NCBI GenBank assembly: GCA_046262015.1
Contig: JBHENN010000022.1
Location: forward strand, 1-35,716
DNA: 35,716 nucleotides
DNA from: JBHENN01 sp046262015
GTDB lineage: Bacteria; Actinomycetota; CADDZG01; WHSQ01
Direction of reading: 5' to 3'
Both the position numbers and the translations under genes were made by a program. This document shows positions 15,105 through 22,769 of the stretch, piece by piece (the first letter of the stretch is position 1; each line of letters starts with the position of its first letter). The notes under the pieces were generated by a model that saw only the letters and a program-made list of their open reading frames with translations, was not told where the DNA came from and made no database searches.

Positions 15105-16529
15105 ATGGCAGCTAGTCCGTCCGACGTCCTGAAGCTCGGGCAGCAGAATGGCGCTCAGTTCGTCGACATCCGTTTCTCCGACCTGCCCGGGCTGATGCAG
15201 CACTTCTCGATGCCCTTCGACGAGATGTCCGAGGAGTCGTTCGAGGAAGGGTTCGGCTTCGACGGCTCGTCTATCCGCGGCTTCCAAGAGATCCAGGAAT
15301 CCGACATGATCCTCGTCCCGGATCCGGAGACCGCGGTCATGGACCCGTTCAGACAGCATCCAACGTTGATCATCCACGCGTACGTCAAAGACCCGGTCAC
15401 GGGTGAGTTCTACTCGCGCGACCCGCGCTACATCGCACGCAAGGCGCAGGACTACCTCACCGGTACCGGCATCGCCGACACCGCCTACTTCGGGCCTGAA
15501 GCCGAGTTCTACATCTTCGACTCGATCCGGTTCGATCAGAACCAGCACTCGTCGTACCACTACATCGGTGCGGTCGAGGGCGCGTGGAACTCCGGCGCGG
15601 AGGAGGGCGGGCACAACCTCGGCTACAAGCCCCGCTACAAGGAGGGTTACTTCCCGGTCCCGCCGATGGACCACTACCAGGATCTGCGCTCGGAGATGGT
15701 CCTGGTGCTGCGCGAGCTGGGCATCCCGGTAGAGGTGCATCACCACGAGGTCGGCACCGCGGGCCAGGCCGAGATCGACATGGGCTTCGGCGGGCTCCTC
15801 GAGATGGCCGACCGTCTGATGCTCTACAAGTACGTCGTCAAGAACGTCGGCCTGAGGCACGGCAAGACGATCACCTTCATGCCCAAGCCGATCTTCCAGG
15901 ACAACGGTTCGGGCATGCACGTCCACCAGTCGATCTGGAAGGACGGCGAATCGTTGATGTGGGACGAGCTCGGCTACGCCCAGCTCTCCGACACCGCGCG
16001 CTGGTACATCGGCGGCCTGCTGGAGCACGCCGGGTCCCTGCTCGCACTGTGCGCGCCGACCACGAACTCGTACAAGCGGCTGGTGCCCGGCTACGAGGCG
16101 CCGGTGAACCTCGTCTACTCGCAGCGCAACCGCTCGGCCGCCGTGAGGATCCCGCTGTACTCGAAGACGCCCAAGTCCAAGCGCATCGAGTTCCGCTGCC
16201 CCGATCCGTCGTGCAACCCTTACCTGGCGTTCGCCGGACTGCTCATGGCCGGCCTCGACGGCATCCGCAACAAGATCGAGCCCCCCGACCCCGTCGACAA
16301 GGACCTCTACGACCTCCCGCCGGAAGAGCTCGCCGAGGTGCCCCAGGTCCCGGGCTCGCTGGACGCCGCTCTAGATGCGCTCGAAGCCGACCACGACTAC
16401 CTCCTCGAAGGGGGCGTGTTCACCCAGGACGTGATCGATCACTGGATCGACTACAAGCGGGTGCACGAGGTCGACGAGATAAGGCTCCGCCCGCACCCCT
16501 ACGAGTTCGCCCTGTACTACGACATCTGA
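15105..16529 (+). CDS. glnA: Glutamine synthetase type I (beta subtype), GlnA1
   Basis: 474 aa, ATP-dependent synthesis of glutamine from glutamate and ammonium. Family features: GFDGSSIRGF, the PEAEFYIFD glutamate/metal strand, HHEVGTAGQAEID, GSGMHVHQS, NRSAAVRIP and RIEFRCPDPS. The adenylylation site is present as Y402 in KDLYDLPPEE, so the enzyme should be under control of GlnE, encoded at 22766-25438. GAGGAGG precedes the ATG at proper distance. The upstream region carries GlnR-like half-sites. Dodecameric cytosolic enzyme of primary nitrogen assimilation. Confidence 0.97.
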   Translation: MAASPSDVLKLGQQNGAQFVDIRFSDLPGLMQHFSMPFDEMSEESFEEGFGFDGSSIRGFQEIQESDMILVPDPETAVMDPFRQHPTLIIHAYVKDPVTGEFYSRDPRYIARKAQDYLTGTGIADTAYFGPEAEFYIFDSIRFDQNQHSSYHYIGAVEGAWNSGAEEGGHNLGYKPRYKEGYFPVPPMDHYQDLRSEMVLVLRELGIPVEVHHHEVGTAGQAEIDMGFGGLLEMADRLMLYKYVVKNVGLRHGKTITFMPKPIFQDNGSGMHVHQSIWKDGESLMWDELGYAQLSDTARWYIGGLLEHAGSLLALCAPTTNSYKRLVPGYEAPVNLVYSQRNRSAAVRIPLYSKTPKSKRIEFRCPDPSCNPYLAFAGLLMAGLDGIRNKIEPPDPVDKDLYDLPPEELAEVPQVPGSLDAALDALEADHDYLLEGGVFTQDVIDHWIDYKRVHEVDEIRLRPHPYEFALYYDI

Positions 16530-16656
16530 GCCGCCGCGGACCGGTTCCCATCGGGGCGCCCGTGTAGCCGAGCTGCCCTCGGGAGGCAGCAGAGGCCTGA
16601 GGTCGCTCCGCGGCCGCGCTTGAGCGAGCCGGACGCGTCACGCAGTATCTGGAGGC

Positions 16657-18372
16657 GTGGACGAGCACACCTCCAAGAGCGCATTCCGGTCGGCCCTGGC
16701 CCATCGGGACTTCCGCTACCTGCTGAGCGGGTTCGCCGTCTCGTCGGTGGGCGATTGGCTCTACGGCATCGCGCTGGTCGTGTTCGTGTACGACCGCACC
16801 GGGTCCGTGGCCTGGGTATCGGCGGCAAGCATCCTGCGGCTGCTTCCGTACGTCTTGCTCGGTCCGATTGCGGGGTTGGTAGCCGACCGGTTCAACCGGC
16901 GCACGATCATGATCCTGTCCGACATCGCTCGAGCCGCGTTGATGCTCGCTCTCGCGCTCGTGGCCCTGACTCAAGGCCCGGTCGCGCTGGCCGTCGCGAT
17001 CGTGTTCATATCGACCGCCGCCGGGACCCCGTATGGGCCGGCGGTCCAGACAACGCTCCCGTCCGTGCTGGGAGAGGAAGACCTCGCGGCCGGCAACGCC
17101 GCGGTGAGCACAATCGAGGAGGTCGCACTGGTCGTGGGGCCGCTGATCGGTGGGCTGCTCCTGGTGGTCGGGTCCGATCCTGCGCTCGCGTTCGCCATCA
17201 ACGGCGCAACGTTCATCCTCTCGGCGGGCCTGGTCGCAGCCATGGGTCGTCAGGAGGCGCGACCGGCGGCTCGCGAAGACGCCCGCGATCCGCTGCTGGC
17301 CAGGCTGGCCGAGGGCGCGCGTGCGATCACGGGATCGGCCGACGTGAGAACGCTGGTGTCGCTGGTGGTCGGGGCGACCTTCGTTTACGGGCTCGAGCTG
17401 GTGCTACTCGTGCTCGTCGCGGAGCAATTGCTCGAGACCGGGTCGGAAGGCCTCGCGTTCCTCAACGCGGCCGTCGGCCTGGGGGGGATCGGTGCGGCTG
17501 CGGCGATCGGTCGGATCTCGAAGGATCCCCGCCAGGGCCGCGTGCTCGCCGTCGCGATCGTGGCCCTGGGCATCCCGCTGACCCTGCTCAGCATCGTGCG
17601 GTCGCCGGCGGTGGCCTACGTGCTGATGACGATCGAGGGGGCGGGCAGCATCGTGCTCGAGGTCGTTGCGATCACGATGCTGCAACGGGCGGTAGCCCAG
17701 GAAGTCACGGGCCGGGTGTTCGGCGTCCTCGACTCGATCCTGGTCGCGACGATGCTCGTCGGATCGCTCATCGCGCCGGTGATGGTGAACCTCGTTGGAC
17801 TGCGCGCCACTCTGGTACTGGCCGGAGGGCTGCTACCGGTCTCCGCGCTCCTCATGGCGCCGAAGCTGCGTCGCCTCGATGCCCGTGCCCGCGAACGGCG
17901 CGACGAACTCGCGCCGATCGTCGAGCTCCTCGACAGACTCGGTGTTTTCGACGGGGCGCCGCGCCAGTCGCTCGAGATGATCGCCCGTGCGCTCACCGAG
18001 ACGGTCGCCCCTGCAGGCACCGAGGTGGTCCGTGAAGGCGACACCCCGGACGACTTCTACGTGGTGCGATCGGGAACGCTCGACGTGACGGCGGCGGGAG
18101 AGACCCATGCCCGGCCGGTGACGGTCAATACCCTCCGACCAGGCGACTACTTCGGAGAGATCGGGCTACTCGAAGGGGTGCCCCGGACCGCGACGGTGGT
18201 CGCGTCGACCGACTGCGTCCTCTATCGGATCGACGGACGCAGCTTCCTCGAGGCCATCAATCAGTCGCCCTCGGTGTCGGCAACCTTGTTGGATGGGATC
18301 GTTGGACGGCTGGCGCGCACCCATCCAACGCGGGAATCGATCGTTCCCCTCACCTCGGAGGCCACCACGTGA
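16657..18372 (+). CDS. MFS transporter fused to a C-terminal cyclic-nucleotide-binding domain
   Basis: 571 aa, GTG start. Residues about 10-410 form a 12-helix major facilitator of the EntS/MFS_3 kind (start RSALAHRDFRYLLSGFAVSSVGDWLYGIAL, motif A-like LVADRFNRRTIM). Residues about 430-560 form a cNMP-binding domain with a complete phosphate-binding cassette FGEIGLLEGVPRTATV (E501, R510, T511). This suggests transport gated or tuned by cAMP or a related nucleotide; substrate unknown. GGAGG lies only 1 base before the GTG, an unusually short spacing, so initiation context is uncertain. GTGA overlap with the GAF gene. Confidence 0.88.
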   Translation: MDEHTSKSAFRSALAHRDFRYLLSGFAVSSVGDWLYGIALVVFVYDRTGSVAWVSAASILRLLPYVLLGPIAGLVADRFNRRTIMILSDIARAALMLALALVALTQGPVALAVAIVFISTAAGTPYGPAVQTTLPSVLGEEDLAAGNAAVSTIEEVALVVGPLIGGLLLVVGSDPALAFAINGATFILSAGLVAAMGRQEARPAAREDARDPLLARLAEGARAITGSADVRTLVSLVVGATFVYGLELVLLVLVAEQLLETGSEGLAFLNAAVGLGGIGAAAAIGRISKDPRQGRVLAVAIVALGIPLTLLSIVRSPAVAYVLMTIEGAGSIVLEVVAITMLQRAVAQEVTGRVFGVLDSILVATMLVGSLIAPVMVNLVGLRATLVLAGGLLPVSALLMAPKLRRLDARARERRDELAPIVELLDRLGVFDGAPRQSLEMIARALTETVAPAGTEVVREGDTPDDFYVVRSGTLDVTAAGETHARPVTVNTLRPGDYFGEIGLLEGVPRTATVVASTDCVLYRIDGRSFLEAINQSPSVSATLLDGIVGRLARTHPTRESIVPLTSEATT

Positions 18373-19115
18373 CGAACGACGACCGGAGCGTGCTCGAGGA
18401 GCTGGCGCAACTAGCGGCCGATCTCGGTCCGGCCCTGACGCCTGCCGGACATGAGGAGCTCCTGCGTTCGATCACGGACGCTGCTAAGGACCTGTTCGAA
18501 GCCGCCGCGTGCTCGCTCGCGCTCTTGACCGAGACCGAGGAGGAGCTGGTGTTCTGGGTCGCCTCGGGGACGGGAGCCGAGGACGTGGTGGGCATGCGGA
18601 TCCCGTCGAGTCAAGGGATCGCGGGATGGGTAGTCACCTCGGGGCAGGCGATAGCGATCGAGGACGTGCGGCGCGACCCGCGCTTCGCTTCGGACTTCGC
18701 CGAGAGCACCGGATACGTGCCCCAATCGATCCTCGCGATGCCGCTCGAGACCGAACGACAGATGCTCGGGGTCATCTCGGTCCTCGATCGGCGGAGCTCC
18801 GGCGGCGAGGGAGCGCAGGACATGCAGACGCTCGCGCTCTTCGCGCGCCAGGCCGCTTTGGCCATCGAGAACTCGCGCGTCTTTACCGATCTCGGGCGAG
18901 CGCTGTTCGCCGCGGCGTCCGAAGCCGCTACGGGCGACCTCGCGGCCGCGCTTACCGAGCAAGCGATCCTGGCGCCTGCGCCACGTTCGGACTACGCGGA
19001 GCTTGCAGCCCATCTCAGCGAGCTCGGTCGAATGGGCCCCGAGGAGCGACGAGCGGCCACCCAGCTCGTCGGACACTTCCTCGCCTATCTGCGCGCGCGC
19101 AAACGTCGCCGATGA
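18369..19115 (+). CDS. GAF-domain protein
   Basis: 248 aa, GTG start overlapping the transporter stop. Residues about 23-173 form a GAF domain (LTETEEELVFWVASG, IPSSQGIAGWVVTSGQAIAIEDVRRDPRF, MPLETERQMLGVISVLDRR), ending in the typical LALFARQAALAIENSRVF helix. The C-terminal 75 residues are helical with no enzymatic domain. It may bind a small ligand or nucleotide and relay to its operon neighbours. Its TGA overlaps the ATG of the subtilase gene. Confidence 0.85.
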   Translation: MTNDDRSVLEELAQLAADLGPALTPAGHEELLRSITDAAKDLFEAAACSLALLTETEEELVFWVASGTGAEDVVGMRIPSSQGIAGWVVTSGQAIAIEDVRRDPRFASDFAESTGYVPQSILAMPLETERQMLGVISVLDRRSSGGEGAQDMQTLALFARQAALAIENSRVFTDLGRALFAAASEAATGDLAAALTEQAILAPAPRSDYAELAAHLSELGRMGPEERRAATQLVGHFLAYLRARKRRR

Positions 19116-19942
19116 GGCCGGCATGGTCCGAGCAGTTCGAGCGCGACCGCCTGCAACAGATCGCCCCGCTGGCGCCCCCGGGGGGGATCACGAAGGAATG
19201 GGCGTGGGGCGGCGCGACGGGCGCAGGCGTCAAGGTGGCGATCATCGACAGCGGGATCGACGCGGGACATCCACTGGTCGGCGGGTCCGTCCATGGGGTC
19301 GCGCTCGAGTACAACCTCGGATGGGAGTCGGACGCAGACCCGGATGTGCTCTTCCACGAAGGTCCTCACGAGGATCTCTTCGGACACGGGACCGCATGCG
19401 CGGCGATCGTGCGAAGGGCCGCTCCTGAGGCCGAGCTCTACAGCGTCCGGGTGCTCGGCGAACGCCTTACGGGGAAAGGGATCGTCTTCGCCGCCGGCTT
19501 GAGATGGGCGATCGACAACGGCATGGACGTCGTCAACCTCAGCCTCAGCACGGGGAAGCGGGACTTCTTCGAGGTCTTCCACGAGCTCGCCGACGACGCG
19601 TACTTCAAGAACGTGATGCTCGTCTCGGCCGTCAACAACGTGCCGGCCCCGAGCTTCCCGTCGCAATACTCATCGGTCTTCTCGGTCGCCGCGCACGAGG
19701 GCAACGATCCATTCCGCCTCGACTACAACCCGACCCCGCCGGTGGAGTTCGGCGCGCCCGGCATCGACGTCGAGGTCGCCTGGCTGAACAAGAGCACCAT
19801 CACCGCCACCGGCAACAGCTTCGCGGCCCCTCACATAGCCGGGCTGGTCGCCCGGATATCGAGCAAGCATCCGGGCCTCACGCCGTTCCAGGTCAAGACG
19901 ATCCTGCACTCGGTGGCCGACAACGCGGTTGTGGATCGGTAG
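19112..19942 (+). CDS. Subtilisin-like serine protease (S8), apparently cytoplasmic
   Basis: 276 aa. The full catalytic triad is visible: D46 (IIDSGID), H92 (FGHGTACAAI), S236 (TGNSFAAPHIAGL), with an oxyanion Asn in AVNN (175/176). There is no signal peptide, propeptide or transmembrane helix, so it should act inside the cell unless exported in another way. ATGA overlap with the GAF gene places it third in the MFS-cNMP/GAF/S8 operon. Possible roles: regulated intracellular proteolysis or maturation of a peptide. Substrate unknown; a 33-aa repeat peptide is encoded convergently 60 bases away. Confidence 0.9.
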   Translation: MRPAWSEQFERDRLQQIAPLAPPGGITKEWAWGGATGAGVKVAIIDSGIDAGHPLVGGSVHGVALEYNLGWESDADPDVLFHEGPHEDLFGHGTACAAIVRRAAPEAELYSVRVLGERLTGKGIVFAAGLRWAIDNGMDVVNLSLSTGKRDFFEVFHELADDAYFKNVMLVSAVNNVPAPSFPSQYSSVFSVAAHEGNDPFRLDYNPTPPVEFGAPGIDVEVAWLNKSTITATGNSFAAPHIAGLVARISSKHPGLTPFQVKTILHSVADNAVVDR

Positions 19943-19953
19943 CACAGAAACCA

Positions 19954-19983
19954 AGAAGGCCGGGCGGGGGAGCCCGACCTTCT
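19954..19983. terminator. Putative bidirectional terminator hairpin
   Basis: AGAAGGCCGGGC, loop of six bases, GCCCGACCTTCT: a 12-position stem with one mismatch, lying between the convergent ends of the subtilase gene (19942) and the 33-aa gene (20002). No strong T-run on either side. Confidence 0.6.
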
Positions 19984-20001
19984 CAGGGTTGCGCGGGAGA
20001 T

Positions 20002-20103
20002 CTACTTGCGGCCCATCTTGTGACCCTCGACGTCGTCCTCGACCTTGCGGCCCATCTTGTGACCCTCGACGTCCTGCGCCAGATCCTTCTCGCTCTCCGA
20101 CAT
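20002..20103 (-). CDS. 33-residue repeat peptide (DVEGHKMGRK twice)
   Basis: A small gene easily missed by length cut-offs. ATG at 20103 is preceded by AAAGGGGG, 5 bases upstream. The peptide is MSESEKDLAQ, then DVEGHKMGRK, a spacer VED-D, and a second DVEGHKMGRK ending the protein at a TAG. The two decapeptides come from an identical 30-bp direct repeat. It is highly charged, without Cys, Trp or hydrophobic stretch, so probably unstructured. I do not recognise a named family. It is convergent with the subtilase gene across a shared terminator, and divergent from the stand-alone cNMP protein. It could be a regulatory peptide, a protease substrate or a modified-peptide precursor; none of these is shown. 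Confidence 0.65.
   Translation of the reverse strand: MSESEKDLAQDVEGHKMGRKVEDDVEGHKMGRK
20005..20073 (-). repeat. 30-bp perfect direct repeat inside the 33-aa gene
   Basis: Positions 20005-20034 and 20044-20073 are identical over 30 bases (period 39). Each copy encodes DVEGHKMGRK, and the codons are identical, indicating a recent or conversion-maintained duplication. Confidence 0.95.
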
Positions 20104-20297
20104 GTGCACCCCCTTTCCCGTGACGGCTCCAGGAGCCATGACCATGATCCTCGCGCACCCCCCATCGTCGTCGCTGCCGGGACGCCGAGGTGTCGGGAAG
20201 GCGACACTTTCCCTGTCCGCCGGCCGACACCCCTTCCCGGCCGCTCGGCGCCACCCTCGGTATCATTCGGGTCCGCCCAGGCCGACAGGGAGCGTGC

Positions 20298-20723
20298 ATG
20301 GCCGAGAACCGAACCACGCTACAGATGCTTGGCTCCGTCGAGCTCTTCAAGGACCTCTCCGACAAGGAGCTGGAGCAGATCGTGGCGGAGGCCAAGGAGG
20401 TCGACTTCCAGCCCGGTCACAGCATCGTGACCGAGGGCCAATCGGGGATCGGTTTCCACCTGATCCTCGACGGCGAAGCCCGGGTGACCCAGGGAGGAAG
20501 AGAGCTATCCCGGCTGCGACCGGGTGACTACTTCGGTGAGATCTCCCTGATCGATGGGGGTCCTCGCTCGGCGACGGTGAGCGCAGACTCGGCGGTCCGG
20601 GCGCTGTCGCTCGTCTCGTGGAACTTCCTGCCCCTGGTCGAGCGAACCCCTTCGATCGCCTCGAAACTGCTCATCCGCATGTGCAAACGGCTCCGAGACG
20701 CCGAGGAGTCCTTGACCCACTAG
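20298..20723 (+). CDS. Stand-alone cyclic-nucleotide-binding domain protein
   Basis: 141 aa from ATG at 20298, with AGGGAG upstream. A single cNMP-binding domain: LGSVELFKDLSDKELEQIV, then the beta-barrel with LRPGDYFGEISLIDGGPRSATVSA, keeping E81, R90 and S91 of the phosphate-binding cassette. No DNA-binding domain follows; the C-terminal helix is the usual short lid. It probably binds cAMP or a similar nucleotide and acts through protein contacts. Convergent with the Crp-like gene at 20748 (24 bases between ends). A TATCAT box at about 20262 may be its -10. The longer frame from 20190 lacks family similarity. Confidence 0.85.
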   Translation: MAENRTTLQMLGSVELFKDLSDKELEQIVAEAKEVDFQPGHSIVTEGQSGIGFHLILDGEARVTQGGRELSRLRPGDYFGEISLIDGGPRSATVSADSAVRALSLVSWNFLPLVERTPSIASKLLIRMCKRLRDAEESLTH

Positions 20724-20747
20724 GCCCCGGCATCACGCCCGTTGCCC

Positions 20748-21442
20748 TCAGCGCAGGCCGGCGCGCCGGCGCAGGAGCGGGAGGTCCTTGAGGACGACCT
20801 GCTTGCCCTGAAGCGAGAGGTAGCCGCGGCCCTCGAACGCTCGCAGGATCTGGTTGACGCTCTGGCGTGACCCACCGACGAGGTTTGCGAGGTCCGTCTG
20901 GGTCATGTGGAGGTCGAGGACGGTCGCCGGGTCACCGGCACGCCCTTGCTCGGTGGCCATCGCCAAGAGCAGCTTGGCGACCCGGCCGGGGAGGTCCAGG
21001 AACACGAGGTCCGACGCGTACTCCGTCAGACGACGGACAAGGGTTCCGAGCGACCTCAGCAGGGCGTCGGTCAGGGCCGGGTGCTCGCGCACAACGTCCA
21101 GCAGCGTTGCGCGGGCGAGGACGAGCGCGGTCGTGGGGGCCAGGGTCTCCGCCGAGGCCGAGCGTTCCCCTCCGTCGATCAGCGCGAGCTCGCCGAAGGT
21201 CTCGGTCGGCCCCAAGGTCGCCAGAACCATCTCGACGCCGGCCTCGGAGGTGACGACCACCTTGATGAGGCCTCGACCACCACGAAGAGCGAATCGCCGA
21301 GGTCGCCCTGGTGGAAGACGATCTGGCCCTTCTTGTAGGAGCGCTCGATCGCTCGTTCCGCCAGCCGGGCAAGATCCTCTCCGGACAGATCCCGGAAGAT
21401 CTCGGTCCGCCCCAGGAGCGCCGCGGTCTGCTCGACCCTCAT
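20748..21442 (-). pseudogene. Crp/Fnr-family transcription regulator with a 1-base frameshift
   Basis: Two frames together give an intact 231-residue Crp-like protein. Residues 1-57 (from ATG at 21442, MRVEQTAALLGRTEIFRDLS to SLFVVVE) are in one frame; from GLIKVVVTSEAG onward, through the cNMP cassette ETFGELALIDGGERSASAE (E85, R94, S95) to the HTH (MTQTDLANLVGGSRQSVNQILRAFE), in another. The break is at about 21267-21274, where the coding strand reads GAGGCCTC and one more G (GAGGGCCTC) would restore the frame. The rest shows no decay, so a sequencing error is as likely as a real mutation. A downstream gene caller start at 21464 gives an unrelated N-terminus. Confidence 0.8.
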
Positions 21443-21541
21443 CCTTTTCGTCCGGCCATAGCACGCAGCCTAGAGCGGGAGGGCCGCGCGCAGGGGGACC
21501 TTCGAGAGCCGCCCGGCTCGGTGCGGCCCTGCCTAGGTGAG

Positions 21542-21937
21542 CTAGAGGCTCGCCGCCCGGTTCCTCCTCCTACGGGCGTCGATGACGTTCACTGCGATGG
21601 CCGCCAGAACGAGCACGATCAGCACCGCGGATCCCGAGCCCAACCCCGCATCGGGGGCCGGCGCCGATGACGCGGCGCCTGCCGGCGAGGTCGCGCTGCC
21701 GTCGGTGCCCACACCCGCCGGGACCGCCAGAGCGGCGCCGGCTCCCGCCACGAGGAGTGCGAGGGCCAACAGCAGCGCCTGGAAGACTGTGGCCACAGCC
21801 GACCGTCGGCGCACGACGACCGGCTCACCCGTGTCGTGCTCGGGGCGATGCCGCTGTGCGAGGCGGTAACGGTGCGCCCGGGAGACCATCTCTTCGGTCC
21901 TCATCCGGCCGATCTCAGTGGTGAAGTGGTAGCTCAT
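21542..21937 (-). CDS. Hypothetical protein with two transmembrane helices
   Basis: 131 aa from ATG at 21937, with GGAGGGA upstream (a longer frame from 21982 is less likely). N-terminal basic region (SYHFTTEIGRMRTEEMVSRAHRYRLAQRHR), a first helix (AVATVFQALLLALALLVAGAGAALAV), a Gly/Ser/Ala/Pro-rich loop of about 35 residues, a second helix (SAVLIVLVLAAIAVNVI) and a basic DARRRRNR end. No known domain. Divergent from the selenoprotein gene. Confidence 0.65.
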   Translation of the reverse strand: MSYHFTTEIGRMRTEEMVSRAHRYRLAQRHRPEHDTGEPVVVRRRSAVATVFQALLLALALLVAGAGAALAVPAGVGTDGSATSPAGAASSAPAPDAGLGSGSAVLIVLVLAAIAVNVIDARRRRNRAASL

Positions 21938-22059
21938 CTCGGTCCCTCCGTCCCGTGCCGCGTCCTTCGCGGCCCGATCCATCGTCGCTGCCGAAGGGTG
22001 TTTGGGTCTGTCGGCGTCGAGACAGATCAGGTGTCGGGCAGCAGACTGGTGGACCTAGG

Positions 22060-22596
22060 ATGGATGCGGTGGACGAGATCGGGCCGGTCGCAGCGGTGCG
22101 CCTAGTCGACACCGAGGGCCGCGAGGTGGTCCTCGGTGATCTGTGGAAGGACCGCCCCGTCGTCCTGGTCTGGCTGCGGCACTACGGTTGAACGTTCTGC
22201 CGCAGCTACGTCACGCAGTTGCGTGACCGGTACGCCGACATCGAGAGGGCGGGCGCCGAGGTCGTAGCCATCGGGATGGGGTGGCCGGAGGCAGCGGCTC
22301 ACTTCAAGAGCGAGCGTGGCATCCCGTTCCCCATGCTGGTCGACCACACTAAAGAGAGCTACCGTGCGATAGACCTCAAGCGGGGCAGCAAGATGGACAT
22401 CATGGGCCCCAAGGTGTGGGCGCGCGGGTTGAAGAGCCTGCTGGGGGGCCACATGAACGCCGTGCCCAAGCAGGACCCGCTCCAGCTCGGCGGCCTCGTC
22501 GTTATCGGACCCCGCGGCGAGGTCAGGCTCGTTCACCGGGCGGAGCGCTCGGACGACAACGCACCCGTGGAGGCGATCCTCGAGGCCCTGGCGTGA
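22060..22596 (+). CDS. Peroxiredoxin-like (AhpC/TSA, PRXL2-type) selenoprotein, Sec encoded by TGA at 22189-22191
   Basis: 178 aa when TGA at 22189 is read as selenocysteine. Upstream: DLWKDRPVVLVWLRHYG; downstream in the same frame with no further stop: TFCRSYVTQLRDRYADIERAG, then MGWPEAAAHFKSERGIPFPMLVDHT and GGLVVIGPRGEVRLVHRAE. PRXL2/AhpC-like relatives read WLRHFGCxxCRE here, so the TGA falls exactly on the first Cys of a CxxC motif: Sec44-T-F-C47. Sequence similarity to the family continues unbroken on both sides, which argues against a frameshift or a dead gene. A bSECIS-like hairpin follows. Function: thiol/selenol redox enzyme, probably peroxide or disulfide reduction in the cytosol. 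ATG at 22060 has only a weak AGG; GTG at 22069 is an alternative. Requires SelA/SelB/SelC/SelD elsewhere in the genome. Confidence 0.85.
22189..22191 (+). other. Recoded TGA (selenocysteine codon)
   Basis: In-frame TGA between GGT (Gly) and ACG (Thr) in the motif R-H-Y-G-U-T-F-C-R; the equivalent of the catalytic Cys of PRXL2-like proteins. Confidence 0.8.
22210..22227 (+). promoter_or_regulatory. Bacterial SECIS-like hairpin
   Basis: GTCACGC, loop AGTT, GCGTGAC: a perfect 7-bp stem inside the coding sequence. The loop has G among its first two bases and lies 26-29 bases after the TGA. Both match the known bSECIS rules (apical loop about 16-37 bases downstream with a G at the loop start). 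Confidence 0.75.
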
Positions 22597-22769
22597 GATA
22601 CCTCCCGGTGCTGGTCATCCTGTTGCTCCTGGTGCCGGTGATGGGTTCGATGGGACCGGATGGCTCGCGGCGCGCCGGGATGAGCCAGCTGCGCTGGATC
22701 CTGGTGGCGATCGGGATCGTGGTGGCGATGGCGGCGTTCTTCGCTCTGATCGCGAGACGGCTCGTCTAA
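22593..22769 (+). CDS. Small two-helix membrane protein coupled to the selenoprotein
   Basis: 58 aa, GTG at 22593 overlapping the selenoprotein TGA (GTGA). Two hydrophobic segments, RYLPVLVILLLLVPVMGSMG and WILVAIGIVVAMAAFFALIA, with a short polar loop and a basic end. No family recognised. The coupling suggests function with the selenoprotein or only shared expression. Its stop overlaps the end of glnE by 4 bases. Confidence 0.6.
   Translation: MRYLPVLVILLLLVPVMGSMGPDGSRRAGMSQLRWILVAIGIVVAMAAFFALIARRLV

Noticed and set aside
22060..22191. Selenoprotein gene as a frameshifted or nonsense pseudogene
   Set aside because: Frame is unchanged on both sides, only one stop is present, it sits exactly on the catalytic Cys codon, and a SECIS-like hairpin follows; decay would not be so precise. 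Not fully excluded without the sel genes.
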